Source: JAJKIV01 sp036741775 (GTDB lineage Bacteria; Gemmatimonadota; Gemmatimonadetes; Gemmatimonadales; Gemmatimonadaceae). From it: a stretch of DNA of 64,000 bases. The notes under the pieces were generated by a model. That model worked only from the letters and a program-made list of their open reading frames with translations, had not been told where the DNA came from and did not search any database. Shown here one piece after another: positions 1 through 8,148 of this stretch; positions within the stretch are counted from its first letter, which is position 1; every line of letters begins with the position of its first letter. The stretch spans positions 1 through 64,000 of the forward strand of contig DAINRQ010000020.1 in assembly GCA_036741775.1 (NCBI GenBank), read 5' to 3'. A program made the position numbers and the translations under genes.

Positions 1-1245
1 CCCCTTACTGCGCACCAGTATCGCGTTCCCTACCGTCCGCTCGCCATTCGGGTCGCTCGGCGCGTTCACCACGCGGCCGTCGATGACCAGCGCCGTCGAC
101 CCGCCTCCGTCGAGGTTGAGCGCCTGGAACGCGCCGATCGACACGAGGAAGTCGCCGAGCTCCACGAGCGTCATGCCTGCGCTCGTCTGTTGCCGGCCGT
201 CGATTGCCACGAGGTAGACCACGGAGCTATCGCGCGAGAATCCCACGGCGGATCGTGGATGCCGCGCCGCCGAAAAGCGAGGGAACGTCCCCTCGACCGA
301 GTCGGCTGACGCCGCGACGTTGCGTCCGTCGGTCACGACGCGCGGCCAGCCGCCGACGATCATCGTTAGGCGATCGCGGTCCGGGCGAAACGCGTGTGAC
401 AGCCGCAACGGCGACGACGCACAGTGCGTGATGGAATCGAGACGCGTGCGCGCCGCTCCATAGGCCGCGAGGATGTACCGATCGGGCAGGATCCCCGACA
501 CGCCGACACCGAGTGCCGCCACGATCGTCAGGTCGACGTCATCGATTCCGCGCCCAGGGCGCGCCGGAGGGCCCATCGCCACGAGCTGAGCGGGCGCACG
601 AGCGGAATCGGCCAGCGGCGCGTTCCCGTACGCGCCCGTGAAGATCACGAGCGCGTCGGCGACGCGTGGAATGCCGTTGATGCCGTCGACGACGAACCGC
701 CCGCACGTACCGGTCAGCGAGCCCGCGTACGTGAATCGATCGAGGTACGGACGGCCGTCGGCGCCGACGGCGAACTGGGTATGCGCGTTCCGAAACGTGT
801 CGTGCGGTGAGTCCGTCACCGGCACGGCCTTCCAGACCTCGCCGTCGATGACCTGGTTGTTCTCGTTCGTTCCCGTGCGCAGGTCGAAGAAGTCGGCGTT
901 GAGCGCGACCGGGACGCGCTCACCGCGCTCGCGCCGTCGGCGTACCATGTCGGTCACTCGCTCCCGCCCGTGAAGCGAATCGAGGGCGCGCGCCGCGGTG
1001 ATCTCGTAGTGCGCCGCCGGAACCGTCACGACGTGGATGGAGAATGGACCGGTCGGCCTGCGAACGCGGTAGTGCACAATGCGCGGTGCGACGGTGTCGA
1101 CTGACACCGAGTCCCCGGCGGCGAACCGCGGCGCGTCGGTCGGAACGGGTGTGGCGGCGCTCGGCCCGCGCGCGCATCCGACGACGAGGAGTATGATCCC
1201 GGCGATCAGATGGGTGCCGTAATTGGGGTCAGAGTCGAATTTCAT
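1..1245 (-). CDS. Phosphodiester glycosidase (NAGPA/DUF2233 family) lipoprotein, partial
   Basis: The minus frame stays open from the window edge to about 1245. It encodes an exported protein with a lipobox-like signal (ILLVVGC, near residue 24) and then a phosphodiester glycosidase domain. Typical signatures are NNQVIDGE, SPHDTF...HTQFA, VAIDGR, SAGMTLVELGDFL and the near-C-terminal ALNLDGGGSTALV. The family cleaves sugar phosphodiesters such as GlcNAc-1-P caps, or wall-polymer linkages. About 414 residues are visible, and only a few C-terminal residues should lie beyond base 1. The only ATG that fits (1243-1245) lies inside the repeat at 1221-1292 and gives an acidic N-terminus that is odd for a signal peptide, so the real start may be a nearby non-ATG codon. 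The family call is firm; start and substrate are uncertain. Confidence 0.8.
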   Translation of the reverse strand, partial: MKFDSDPNYGTHLIAGIILLVVGCARGPSAATPVPTDAPRFAAGDSVSVDTVAPRIVHYRVRRPTGPFSIHVVTVPAAHYEITAARALDSLHGRERVTDMVRRRRERGERVPVALNADFFDLRTGTNENNQVIDGEVWKAVPVTDSPHDTFRNAHTQFAVGADGRPYLDRFTYAGSLTGTCGRFVVDGINGIPRVADALVIFTGAYGNAPLADSARAPAQLVAMGPPARPGRGIDDVDLTIVAALGVGVSGILPDRYILAAYGAARTRLDSITHCASSPLRLSHAFRPDRDRLTMIVGGWPRVVTDGRNVAASADSVEGTFPRFSAARHPRSAVGFSRDSSVVYLVAIDGRQQTSAGMTLVELGDFLVSIGAFQALNLDGGGSTALVIDGRVVNAPSDPNGERTVGNAILVRSKG

Positions 1246-1292
1246 CCTTTTGTCCCGGCTGCAACGATATGATGAAATTCGACTCCGACCCC
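1221..1292. repeat. REP-like inverted repeat, copy 1
   Basis: The left arm at 1221-1246 (starting AATTGGGGTCAGAGTCGAAT) and the right arm at 1271-1292 are inverted copies. Over GGGGTCAGAGTCGAATTTCATC there is one mismatch, and the loop is 24 nt. The same arm sequence recurs at 8074-8148, and its GGGGTC(A/G)GAG core again at 19745-19788. Arms beginning GGGGTCAGAG are known as REP-type elements mobilised by IS200-like (RAYT) transposases. No such transposase is in this window, so that link comes from general knowledge and was not observed here. Confidence 0.75.
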
Positions 1293-1381
1293 GATACGAC
1301 CAAGGGGTCGGGCGTGACCAATTCGCCGCGGGCGAGGTTAGGCATAGCGACCGACAGCACAACACTCGAGGAGGGGTAGCC

Positions 1382-1918
1382 GTGTTTACCAGGTTGGATC
1401 GCCGTCCGCTTCTTCGCCCGTTGGTGACCCGCCCCGCCCGTGCGCTCCTCGCGGCGGCGGCCTGCACGCTTGCCATCTCCGCGTGCTCGGAAGGTTCCGT
1501 TTCCGGTCCGGAGAAAGCACTCCTCGTCGGGAATCTGGACGGTCGCGCTACCGGACCGTCGGGCCTCGAGCAGCGACTCGTGACCCGGGTGGAGGCGCCG
1601 CCTGCGGGCAGTCCCTACACCGCGATGCTTACTGCCACCTCGACACTCGTGAACACGGGGTCGGCGTCGGTACGCGTGCGCGCGCGCGTCTGCTTCGTGC
1701 AGGAGTCTGACTTCGACGCGACCGCGTTGCTTGACCGATTGGAGCCGCTCGTCTCGTGTGCCGCGGACAACATCGAGATGGCTCTCGCGCCGGGCCAGTC
1801 CCTCGGGCCGCTCGAGGTGCAGTTCGGCGTGCGCTCGGGGCCCGGCGAGTACAAGGTCAGGGTGCGACACTCGCTCGCGCCGGAATTCCGCGCCGAGGCG
1901 GCGTTCCGGGTCCCGTGA
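1382..1918 (+). CDS. Small predicted lipoprotein, unknown function
   Basis: This 178-residue protein starts at a GTG at 1382, placed by a strong ribosome binding site, GAGGAGGGG, at 1368-1376. An Arg-rich n-region and a hydrophobic stretch end in a lipobox (LAISAC, Cys near residue 36), so it should be lipid-anchored. The rest looks like one beta-sandwich domain: it describes a difference between paired strands (STLVNTGSASVRVRARVC...VQFGVRSGPGEYKVRVRHSL) and has two Cys that could pair. An in-frame extension back to 1223 only reads through the REP-like repeat and was not used. I do not recognise a named family; it resembles proteinase-inhibitor-like or DUF-type secreted domains. Confidence 0.65.
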   Translation: MFTRLDRRPLLRPLVTRPARALLAAAACTLAISACSEGSVSGPEKALLVGNLDGRATGPSGLEQRLVTRVEAPPAGSPYTAMLTATSTLVNTGSASVRVRARVCFVQESDFDATALLDRLEPLVSCAADNIEMALAPGQSLGPLEVQFGVRSGPGEYKVRVRHSLAPEFRAEAAFRVP

Positions 1919-1944
1919 CGGCTGCCTAACGAGCGAACGCGGGA

Positions 1945-3417
1945 CTAGCGGGGCGCGGTACCGGCCGTCGCGGCGACGGCGCCGGCGACGGCCCGTACCG
2001 TGGAATCCTGCAGGGCCAGGGCGTCGGTGGTCGTGCCGTCGAACGTTCCCGCCCACACCGTCGAGTCGTTTCCCACGCTCACGAGTCGCACGCTCACGCG
2101 AAGCCGTTCGCGCGCGCGCTGTACCGTGCCCTCCAGCAGATACGTCACGTTGAGCGCGCGCGCCGCCTCGGCCGGTGATTGCACCCCCTGCCTCACTGCC
2201 GCCGCCGTGGTCTGCGACGTCACCCGGACGCCGGGCACGCGTGCGAGCGCACTCGCCACCTCCGACGTAATCCCCTGCGCCGCCTGACCGGCCTCGGCGT
2301 CGTTCCCGATGCTCACGAGCGGAAATACTGCGACGGCACGCGGGCCGGTGGGGACGCCTGCGGCCGGGGCCGTCCCTGCCGCGGCCGGACGCACCGAGTC
2401 TCGTCGAGCGGAGTCGGCGGCGGTACCGGGCGCCGGCGGTGGGGCGGTGAGCACCCATGCCGCCGCTACCGCACCCACGACGAGCACGCCGCCGCCGATC
2501 TCCATGATGCGCTTCCGCCGCTGCTTTGGCGCCTCGGCGGCTGGGAACGCGTCGCTCACCAGGGTACCCGGATCGTCGAGCGCACGGAGCACGTCGTTCG
2601 CGGTCTTCGGACGTTTGGCCGGCTCCTTCTCCAGACACTGCATGATCAGTGTGGAGAGGGGCATGCTCACATCGTATCGGCGGGAGGTGAGCGGCGCCGG
2701 CTTCTCCGACAGCTGTGCGGCCAGCAGCGCCTGCGGGGTGCGCCCGTGGAACGGCGGGGCGCCGGTGAGCATCTCATACGCAACGATCCCGAGAGCGTAG
2801 AGGTCCGCGCGGTGGTCGGTGGCGGGATCGGCCGCCGCCTGCTCGGGCGCCATGTAGGCCGGCGTCCCCAGGGAGGTCCCGACGCCGGTCATCGTGCCGG
2901 CGGCTGCCTGGAAGCCCGATTGCCGTGACGCCGAAATGGCCTTGGCGACGCCGAAGTCCGTCACAACGGCGGCGCCGGCCGCGAGGAGGACGTTATCGGG
3001 CTTGATGTCCCGGTGGATGATTCCGCGCCCGTGGGCGAAGGCGAGCGCGCGGGTGACGTCCTTGAGGATCGTGACGCATTCGCGCACCGAGACGGGGCCC
3101 CGGCGCATCCGCGCCCGGAGTGACTCGCCCTCGATGAAAGGCATGATGAAGTACGGCAGGGGCCCGAAGTCGCCGGCGCTCAGGACCGGGACGATGTTCG
3201 GGTGCTGGAGACCTGCCGCGAGCATGATCTCGCGCTTGAACCGCTCCGCGGAGAGGGTGGCGGTGACGCTCGGCGGGAGGAGCTTGATCACGACCCGCCG
3301 GTCGAGCTTGGGGTCCCTGGCGAGGACGACGCGCGACATGCCGCCGCCCCCGAGCTCGCGCTCGATGGTGTAGCGGTCGGCGAAGTGGGCCTGCAGGTCG
3401 GCGAGGAAGTCGGTCAC
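1945..3417 (-). CDS. Hanks-type Ser/Thr protein kinase with C-terminal TolB/FlgO-like domain
   Basis: A 490-residue transmembrane kinase. The kinase domain (about 16-280) has a glycine loop ELGGGGMSRVV, Lys45, an intact alphaC Glu (FKRE), HRDIKPDN (135-142), DFG (154-156) and GTPAYMAPE. A membrane segment lies near 310-330 (GGGVLVVGAVAAAWVL) after a basic RKR stop. The outer part (about 355-485) starts VAVFPLVSIG and resembles the TolB-like/FlgO domain often found on kinases and adenylate cyclases of these bacteria. All catalytic residues are present, so it should be active. It is divergent from the NamZ gene downstream; its signal and targets are unknown. Confidence 0.9.
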   Translation of the reverse strand: MTDFLADLQAHFADRYTIERELGGGGMSRVVLARDPKLDRRVVIKLLPPSVTATLSAERFKREIMLAAGLQHPNIVPVLSAGDFGPLPYFIMPFIEGESLRARMRRGPVSVRECVTILKDVTRALAFAHGRGIIHRDIKPDNVLLAAGAAVVTDFGVAKAISASRQSGFQAAAGTMTGVGTSLGTPAYMAPEQAAADPATDHRADLYALGIVAYEMLTGAPPFHGRTPQALLAAQLSEKPAPLTSRRYDVSMPLSTLIMQCLEKEPAKRPKTANDVLRALDDPGTLVSDAFPAAEAPKQRRKRIMEIGGGVLVVGAVAAAWVLTAPPPAPGTAADSARRDSVRPAAAGTAPAAGVPTGPRAVAVFPLVSIGNDAEAGQAAQGITSEVASALARVPGVRVTSQTTAAAVRQGVQSPAEAARALNVTYLLEGTVQRARERLRVSVRLVSVGNDSTVWAGTFDGTTTDALALQDSTVRAVAGAVAATAGTAPR

Positions 3418-3876
3418 GTGGGTTCGACACCGGGTCGCGGGCTAGAGCATACGCGTGGGACGCGCGACGTCAACGCAAGGTAAGGGAGCGCGCGTCCGGT
3501 CCAATGGGTCTGACGCCAATGGCGTTTTCGGATCGCGAATGAATCCAGTCGCGCGGGACGAACGGCTCGTCCCACCCTGGAGGGCGTCAAACTGTTTTGA
3601 AGCGCCTCCGGTGCGCCGACGAGCGGATCCAGGCGCGGGGCGTCGTTGGCCGGTGCGATGCCGAACGGCTGGCGGCGCGCGCACTCCGACCAGTGGGCTT
3701 TCGCGTTAGGCGTGCCCGTTCCGGAAATGTGGTTCGCCCTGCTTGCCTTATCGCCCGTGTTTGTGGCAGCGCCCGCTCTCGCCCGGAACTTCGCCGCCGA
3801 AGGATTCTCACATGATGGCAGACTCGACTGCGACCGTGCCGCTTGCGTCACGTTCAATTGTCCGCACTATTCAGGT
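3418..3876. other. Intergenic region between divergent kinase and NamZ genes
   Basis: These 459 bases carry no convincing gene. One GTTAGGC motif sits at 3705-3711. An ATG at 3726 opens a short signal-peptide-like stretch (MWFALLALSPVFVAAPALA) in frame with the gene at 3877, so an earlier start for that gene cannot be excluded. I see no clear -35/-10 pair. Confidence 0.4.
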
Positions 3877-5157
3877 GTGCGCTTCGGGCTCCTCGCCTCG
3901 CACCACGCATTCTGCGTGGCCCTCGCCGCCGTGGGCTGTGGGTCGCCCTCTGCGAGCCGCTCGGGAGTTGCCATTGATGCAACGCCCGGCGTGGTTCGGC
4001 CGGGGCTCGACCGGTTCGTCGCGACGCCGCCCTCGTGGGCCGCTGGTAAACGGATCGGTCTGATCACGAACGTCGCCGGGATCGACTCGCGTGGGCGCGC
4101 CAACATCGATCTGCTCGCGAACGACGGACGCATGAAGCTCGTCGCGCTGTTCGCGTTCGAGCACGGACTTCGCGGCGACGCACCCGCCGGACAACCGATT
4201 CCATCGGGGAAGGACGCGAAGACGGGGCTTCCGGTCTACTCGTTGTACGGCGACGTCCGCGAGCCGACCCCCCAGATGCTGCGTGACGTGGACGTGCTCA
4301 TCTATGACGTGCAGGACGTGGGCGCGCGGACGTACACGCGCGTGTCCACCATGGCGCTGTCGATGAAAGCGGCCGCCGAGAAGGGCATCCCCTTCGCGGT
4401 GCTCGACCGGCCGAACCCGATCGGCGGAGACATCGTCGAGGGGCCGGTACTCGACCCGGCGTTCGCCTCGTTCGTCGGCATGTACCCCACGCCTCTGCGA
4501 CATGGCATGACGGTCGGCGAGCTCGCGCGCCTGTATAACGAGCGTTTCGGCATCGGCGCGACGCTGCACGTGGTGCCGGTGGACGGCTGGCGTCGCGACA
4601 TGATGCTCGATGAGACCGGACTTCGCTTCATTCCTCCATCGCCGAACATCCGGAGGCTCGACGCTGCGTTGCTCTACCCGGGAACGGTGTTGCTCGAGGG
4701 TACGAATCTCTCCGAGGGGCGTGGCACCGACTTTCCTTTCGAACAAACTGGTGCGCCGTGGCTTCGCGCCGAGGAGGTCGTTCGCGAGCTGACTGCGTTG
4801 CGATTGCCCGGTGTGCGGTTCGACACCGTGCGAATCCCGGTCGCCTCCGACGGGCGTCGCTTCCCCGGACAGATCATTCCGGGCGTACGACTGACGGTCA
4901 CGGACCGCGGTTCATTTCGTGCAGTCCGCACGGCGATGTTGCTGATCGACACGATCCGGCGACTGCATCCTAACGAGTTCGCGTGGGCTGGCTCGAACCA
5001 GCGCGAGCCCGGTCTGCGTACAGTGGATCGGCTCGCCGGCACCGACCGGTTCCGCCTCGCGGTGGATGCTGGCCGTCTTCGTGAGGTGCTCGCCGAGTGG
5101 GACGCGCAGGCCGAGGCGTTCCGCGCGATTCGCGAGCCGTACTTGCTGTACCGATGA
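3877..5157 (+). CDS. namZ: NamZ-type exo-beta-N-acetylmuramidase (DUF1343), lipoprotein
   Basis: A DUF1343 protein of about 426 residues. The family founder NamZ releases terminal MurNAc from peptidoglycan fragments. Family signatures run along the protein: GLITNVAGID, FAFEHGLRGDA, YSLYGDVREPTPQML, DVLIYDVQDVGARTYT, VLDRPNPIGG, RHGMTVGELA, WRRDMM and EGTNLSEGRGTDFPFEQTGAPW. The chosen GTG start at 3877 gives a lipoprotein signal (HHAFCVALAAVGC), consistent with a surface or periplasmic enzyme. No clear Shine-Dalgarno precedes it, and the frame is open upstream. Its place before a TonB receptor, a symporter and MurQ fits MurNAc salvage. The family call is strong; the gene symbol is by family, not by experiment. 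Confidence 0.88.
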   Translation: MRFGLLASHHAFCVALAAVGCGSPSASRSGVAIDATPGVVRPGLDRFVATPPSWAAGKRIGLITNVAGIDSRGRANIDLLANDGRMKLVALFAFEHGLRGDAPAGQPIPSGKDAKTGLPVYSLYGDVREPTPQMLRDVDVLIYDVQDVGARTYTRVSTMALSMKAAAEKGIPFAVLDRPNPIGGDIVEGPVLDPAFASFVGMYPTPLRHGMTVGELARLYNERFGIGATLHVVPVDGWRRDMMLDETGLRFIPPSPNIRRLDAALLYPGTVLLEGTNLSEGRGTDFPFEQTGAPWLRAEEVVRELTALRLPGVRFDTVRIPVASDGRRFPGQIIPGVRLTVTDRGSFRAVRTAMLLIDTIRRLHPNEFAWAGSNQREPGLRTVDRLAGTDRFRLAVDAGRLREVLAEWDAQAEAFRAIREPYLLYR

Positions 5158-5227
5158 TGAGATGAGTGGTCGTCCCGTTGGGTCTTCTACAGTCCACCCG
5201 GAGGCGCGTGTGGTATTCACGTCGAGA

Positions 5228-8074
5228 GTGATCCCACGTTCGAGGCTCGAGACACGGAGCAGTGGTGCGTCCAGACGCAGCGCGGTCATGGGCGTCGCAC
5301 TGGTCGCCCTCATTGCTGCGCCGGTCGCCGCGCAGACGACGGCGTCGCTCACGGGGCGCGTCACCGCCCAAGGCCGCCCGATTGCCGACGCGCAGATCGG
5401 CGTCACCGACCGCGAGACCAATCAGGTGCGCGGCACGCGCACGTCGGCCACCGGTGACTACACGATCGTTGGCCTTCAGCCCGGCACCTACGAGGTACGG
5501 GTCCAGCGCGTCGGCTTCACGCCGGCGCGGCAGGAGATCCGGCTGCTCTTCGGCCAGCGCGCGACGCTGGATTTCGCGCTGCAGGAAACCGCGGTGACGT
5601 TGAGCGGCGTGCAGGTCACCGCCGAGCCGCGTGCGACGTTCGAGGCGCAGCGTACCGACATCTCAGCGCCGGTGGTGCAGGCAGAGATTCAGAATCTGCC
5701 GCTCAACACGCGCAACACGATCAACCTCGCGGCGATCGTGCCCGGCATCAAGACGTTCGCCCCGACGGCTGGCCGCTCGTTGCCTGCCGCCGGGCCGCTG
5801 CCTGACCTGCGGTTCTGGAACTTCTACCTCGACGGCGTCGAGTGGAAATCGATGTTCAACGGCAACCTCGTCGGGATTCCCCAGACCGGGTCGCCCATTC
5901 CGCAGGAAGCGCTGCGCGAGTTCCGCGTGCACCTCAACCCGTACGACGTGGAGCTCACGCGCGGCGGATCCTACATCATTAGCGGCGTCACGCAACGCGG
6001 CACGAACGAGATGCAGGGGTCGGTGTTCCTGTTCTTCCAGAACAACGACCTGCGAGCGCTCGACGAGTTCCAGCGGCGCACGCGGGCCCGCGACCGCGAC
6101 AACTACCAGCGCACCGACTACGACCGGCAACAGCTCGGCTTCAACGTTCGCGGGCCGCTCGTGCGCGACAAACTGTTCTTCTCGTTGAACTACGAGCTCG
6201 GAAACACGAACGACAACATCGAGGTGGTGCCCGGGCGGCCGGCGTTCAACCCGGGGATCTGGGACGAATTCGCCGGCACGTTCAGCGCCCCGACGAAGAA
6301 CCATACCGGCGTGCTCCGCCTGACGTCGCCGTTCACCGCCAATCATACGGGCGACCTCATCTACGCCGGCCGCTACTACGATTCCGAGACGTTCTTCGGG
6401 GGGACCGAGTCGCGGGAGTCGGGGCTGGCCGCGAAGTATTGGATCCATAGTCTGCAGTTGCGCGACACGTATACGCCCACGGGCTCGATCGTGAACCAGG
6501 CGTCGCTCCATGTCCTCGCGTGGAACCACAACGAGGAGGCGCTGTTCCCGGGCGCCCGCCGCATCTACCCGAGCCTCAACTTCGGCCGCAACAACTTCCC
6601 CCTCATCCTGCGTGAACGCCACTACCGGGCGATCGACAAGTTGACGTACACGCTGCCGGGCGGAAAACACATCCTCAACGCCGGCGCCGAGCTGACGCAC
6701 GTCCGCACGTCCAGCTTCCTGCCCCTGAATCGCGACGGCCTGTTCGAGTTCAGCAGCGACACGAGTACCGTCCCGTTCCGCGCGACGATCGGGGTCGGGT
6801 TCTTCAACCCGACCAGCGACGTGGACGCGAAAGCGGAGTCCGACGGCTGGGTCACGGGGTTGTACCTGCAGGATGAATGGCGCGTAACTCCCGACCTCAT
6901 GGTGACCGCGGGCGTCCGGTGGGACGCGGAGATAAACACGCTGGCGAACGACTTCGAGGTGCCGTGGGCGGAGGACGCGACGCTCCAGTCCGCACTGCCG
7001 GGGTTCCTCAACCGCGGCGATCGCAAGAATGACCTGAACAACTTCGCGCCGCGAATCTCCTTCTCCTGGGACGTGACCGGCAAGGATCAGACGTTCGTAC
7101 GCGGCGGCTGGGGCATCATGAACGGGCGGTTCCCGAGCACGAACGCGTTCGCCGAGGTCCAGGCGGCGTCGTGGCGCAGCTATGAGATCCAGAACCCCGG
7201 GACCGCGACGGCCGAGCAACTGCGCCAGCAGGTAATCTCCGGTGGCGTGACCGCCAGGCCGAACATCACGCTCGTGGCGACGGACATCAAGACACCCCAG
7301 ACATACCAGTGGTCGTTAGGCCTCGGGCAGGTGCTGACGGACGACCTGGTGATGAACCTCGACTACGTCGACCAGCAGGGGCGCGACCTGTACGTCAACT
7401 ACAACGCCAACCCGGTGATCCCGACGACGAGCACGCGTCGGTTGACGCCGAACTTCGGCAACATCACGATCTGGGATGACTTCGGCGAGGCGCGGTTCCG
7501 CGCGCTCACGGCTGGCATGACCTGGGAGCGGTCGGCGGACCCCATGCGGCCGCGCCGGGCGAGCGTCGCGTACACGTTAGGCTACTACAAGGCGGCGTTC
7601 GAGGGACTCGGCGGGTACGCGGACCCGTCGCAGTTCACCATGCAGCGGACGTCCGGTGACGAGCGGCATCGCGTGGTGCTCTCGGGCATCACGACCCTGC
7701 CGTTTGGCTTCCAGTTCTCGGGGATCGGGATCTTCGCGTCGCCGCGTCCGTTCGGCGTCACGGATGGTCGTGACCTGAACAATTCCGGTCTGACGACGGA
7801 CGACTGGCCGAACGGGGAGCGCGTGCAGGACACCGAGGGCGGGTGGGAGAACATGTACCGCACGGTGGACCTGCGCCTCGCCCGCAACTTCACGATCGGG
7901 ACGACGCGCGCGCAGCTCTCGGCCGAAGTGTTCAACCTGTTCAACTGGGTGAACTGGTCGGGCTGGAGTGGAACGCTGAACGACCGGAACGGAAACCAGC
8001 TCACCAGCTTCGGTTTGCCGAGCGGGGCCCTTGCTCCACGGCAGGCGCAAGTCGGCATTCGCTACGACTTCTGA
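5228..8074 (+). CDS. TonB-dependent receptor, SusC/carboxypeptidase-regulatory type
   Basis: An outer-membrane receptor of about 948 residues. A signal peptide (LVALIAAPVAAQ) is followed by a carboxypeptidase-like regulatory domain (about 25-110: TGRVTAQGRPIADAQIGV...GDYTIVGLQPGTYEVRV). A plug region comes next, then a long beta-barrel rich in aromatic and polar alternation, ending in the aromatic strand VGIRYDF typical of outer-membrane proteins. The GTG at 5228 gives a basic n-region; ATG 5288 is the alternative and would lose it. The gene lies 70 bp after NamZ and is probably co-transcribed, suggesting import of muropeptides or amino sugars, though the substrate is inferred from neighbours only. 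It ends exactly in the palindrome at 8074-8148. Confidence 0.85.
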   Translation: MIPRSRLETRSSGASRRSAVMGVALVALIAAPVAAQTTASLTGRVTAQGRPIADAQIGVTDRETNQVRGTRTSATGDYTIVGLQPGTYEVRVQRVGFTPARQEIRLLFGQRATLDFALQETAVTLSGVQVTAEPRATFEAQRTDISAPVVQAEIQNLPLNTRNTINLAAIVPGIKTFAPTAGRSLPAAGPLPDLRFWNFYLDGVEWKSMFNGNLVGIPQTGSPIPQEALREFRVHLNPYDVELTRGGSYIISGVTQRGTNEMQGSVFLFFQNNDLRALDEFQRRTRARDRDNYQRTDYDRQQLGFNVRGPLVRDKLFFSLNYELGNTNDNIEVVPGRPAFNPGIWDEFAGTFSAPTKNHTGVLRLTSPFTANHTGDLIYAGRYYDSETFFGGTESRESGLAAKYWIHSLQLRDTYTPTGSIVNQASLHVLAWNHNEEALFPGARRIYPSLNFGRNNFPLILRERHYRAIDKLTYTLPGGKHILNAGAELTHVRTSSFLPLNRDGLFEFSSDTSTVPFRATIGVGFFNPTSDVDAKAESDGWVTGLYLQDEWRVTPDLMVTAGVRWDAEINTLANDFEVPWAEDATLQSALPGFLNRGDRKNDLNNFAPRISFSWDVTGKDQTFVRGGWGIMNGRFPSTNAFAEVQAASWRSYEIQNPGTATAEQLRQQVISGGVTARPNITLVATDIKTPQTYQWSLGLGQVLTDDLVMNLDYVDQQGRDLYVNYNANPVIPTTSTRRLTPNFGNITIWDDFGEARFRALTAGMTWERSADPMRPRRASVAYTLGYYKAAFEGLGGYADPSQFTMQRTSGDERHRVVLSGITTLPFGFQFSGIGIFASPRPFGVTDGRDLNNSGLTTDDWPNGERVQDTEGGWENMYRTVDLRLARNFTIGTTRAQLSAEVFNLFNWVNWSGWSGTLNDRNGNQLTSFGLPSGALAPRQAQVGIRYDF

Positions 8075-8148
8075 ATTGGGGTCAGAGTCGAATATCATCG
8101 TTCCGTTGCGTCGCAACGGAACGATGATATTCGACTCTGACCCCAATT
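8074..8148. terminator. Perfect 37-bp-arm palindrome between convergent genes (REP-like copy 2)
   Basis: Arms 8074-8110 and 8112-8148 are exact inverted copies (37 bp each, one central base). They start AATTGGGGTCAGAGTCGAAT. The palindrome overlaps the last base of the TonB receptor stop codon and two bases of the stop codon of the convergent serine hydrolase. It could work as a bidirectional terminator or mRNA 3' end stabiliser, and it belongs to the same repeat family as 1221-1292. Confidence 0.85.

Noticed and set aside
1229..2638. Long minus-strand open frame of 469 codons
   Set aside because: Arg/Gly-rich composition and overlap with the clear kinase in another frame mark it as a GC-rich shadow frame.
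3560..3720. Possible integron attC site, since GTTAGGC resembles the attC core
   Set aside because: No paired complementary core and no imperfect stem of attC type was found, and the same motif lies in frame inside many genes, so it is a genome-wide motif.
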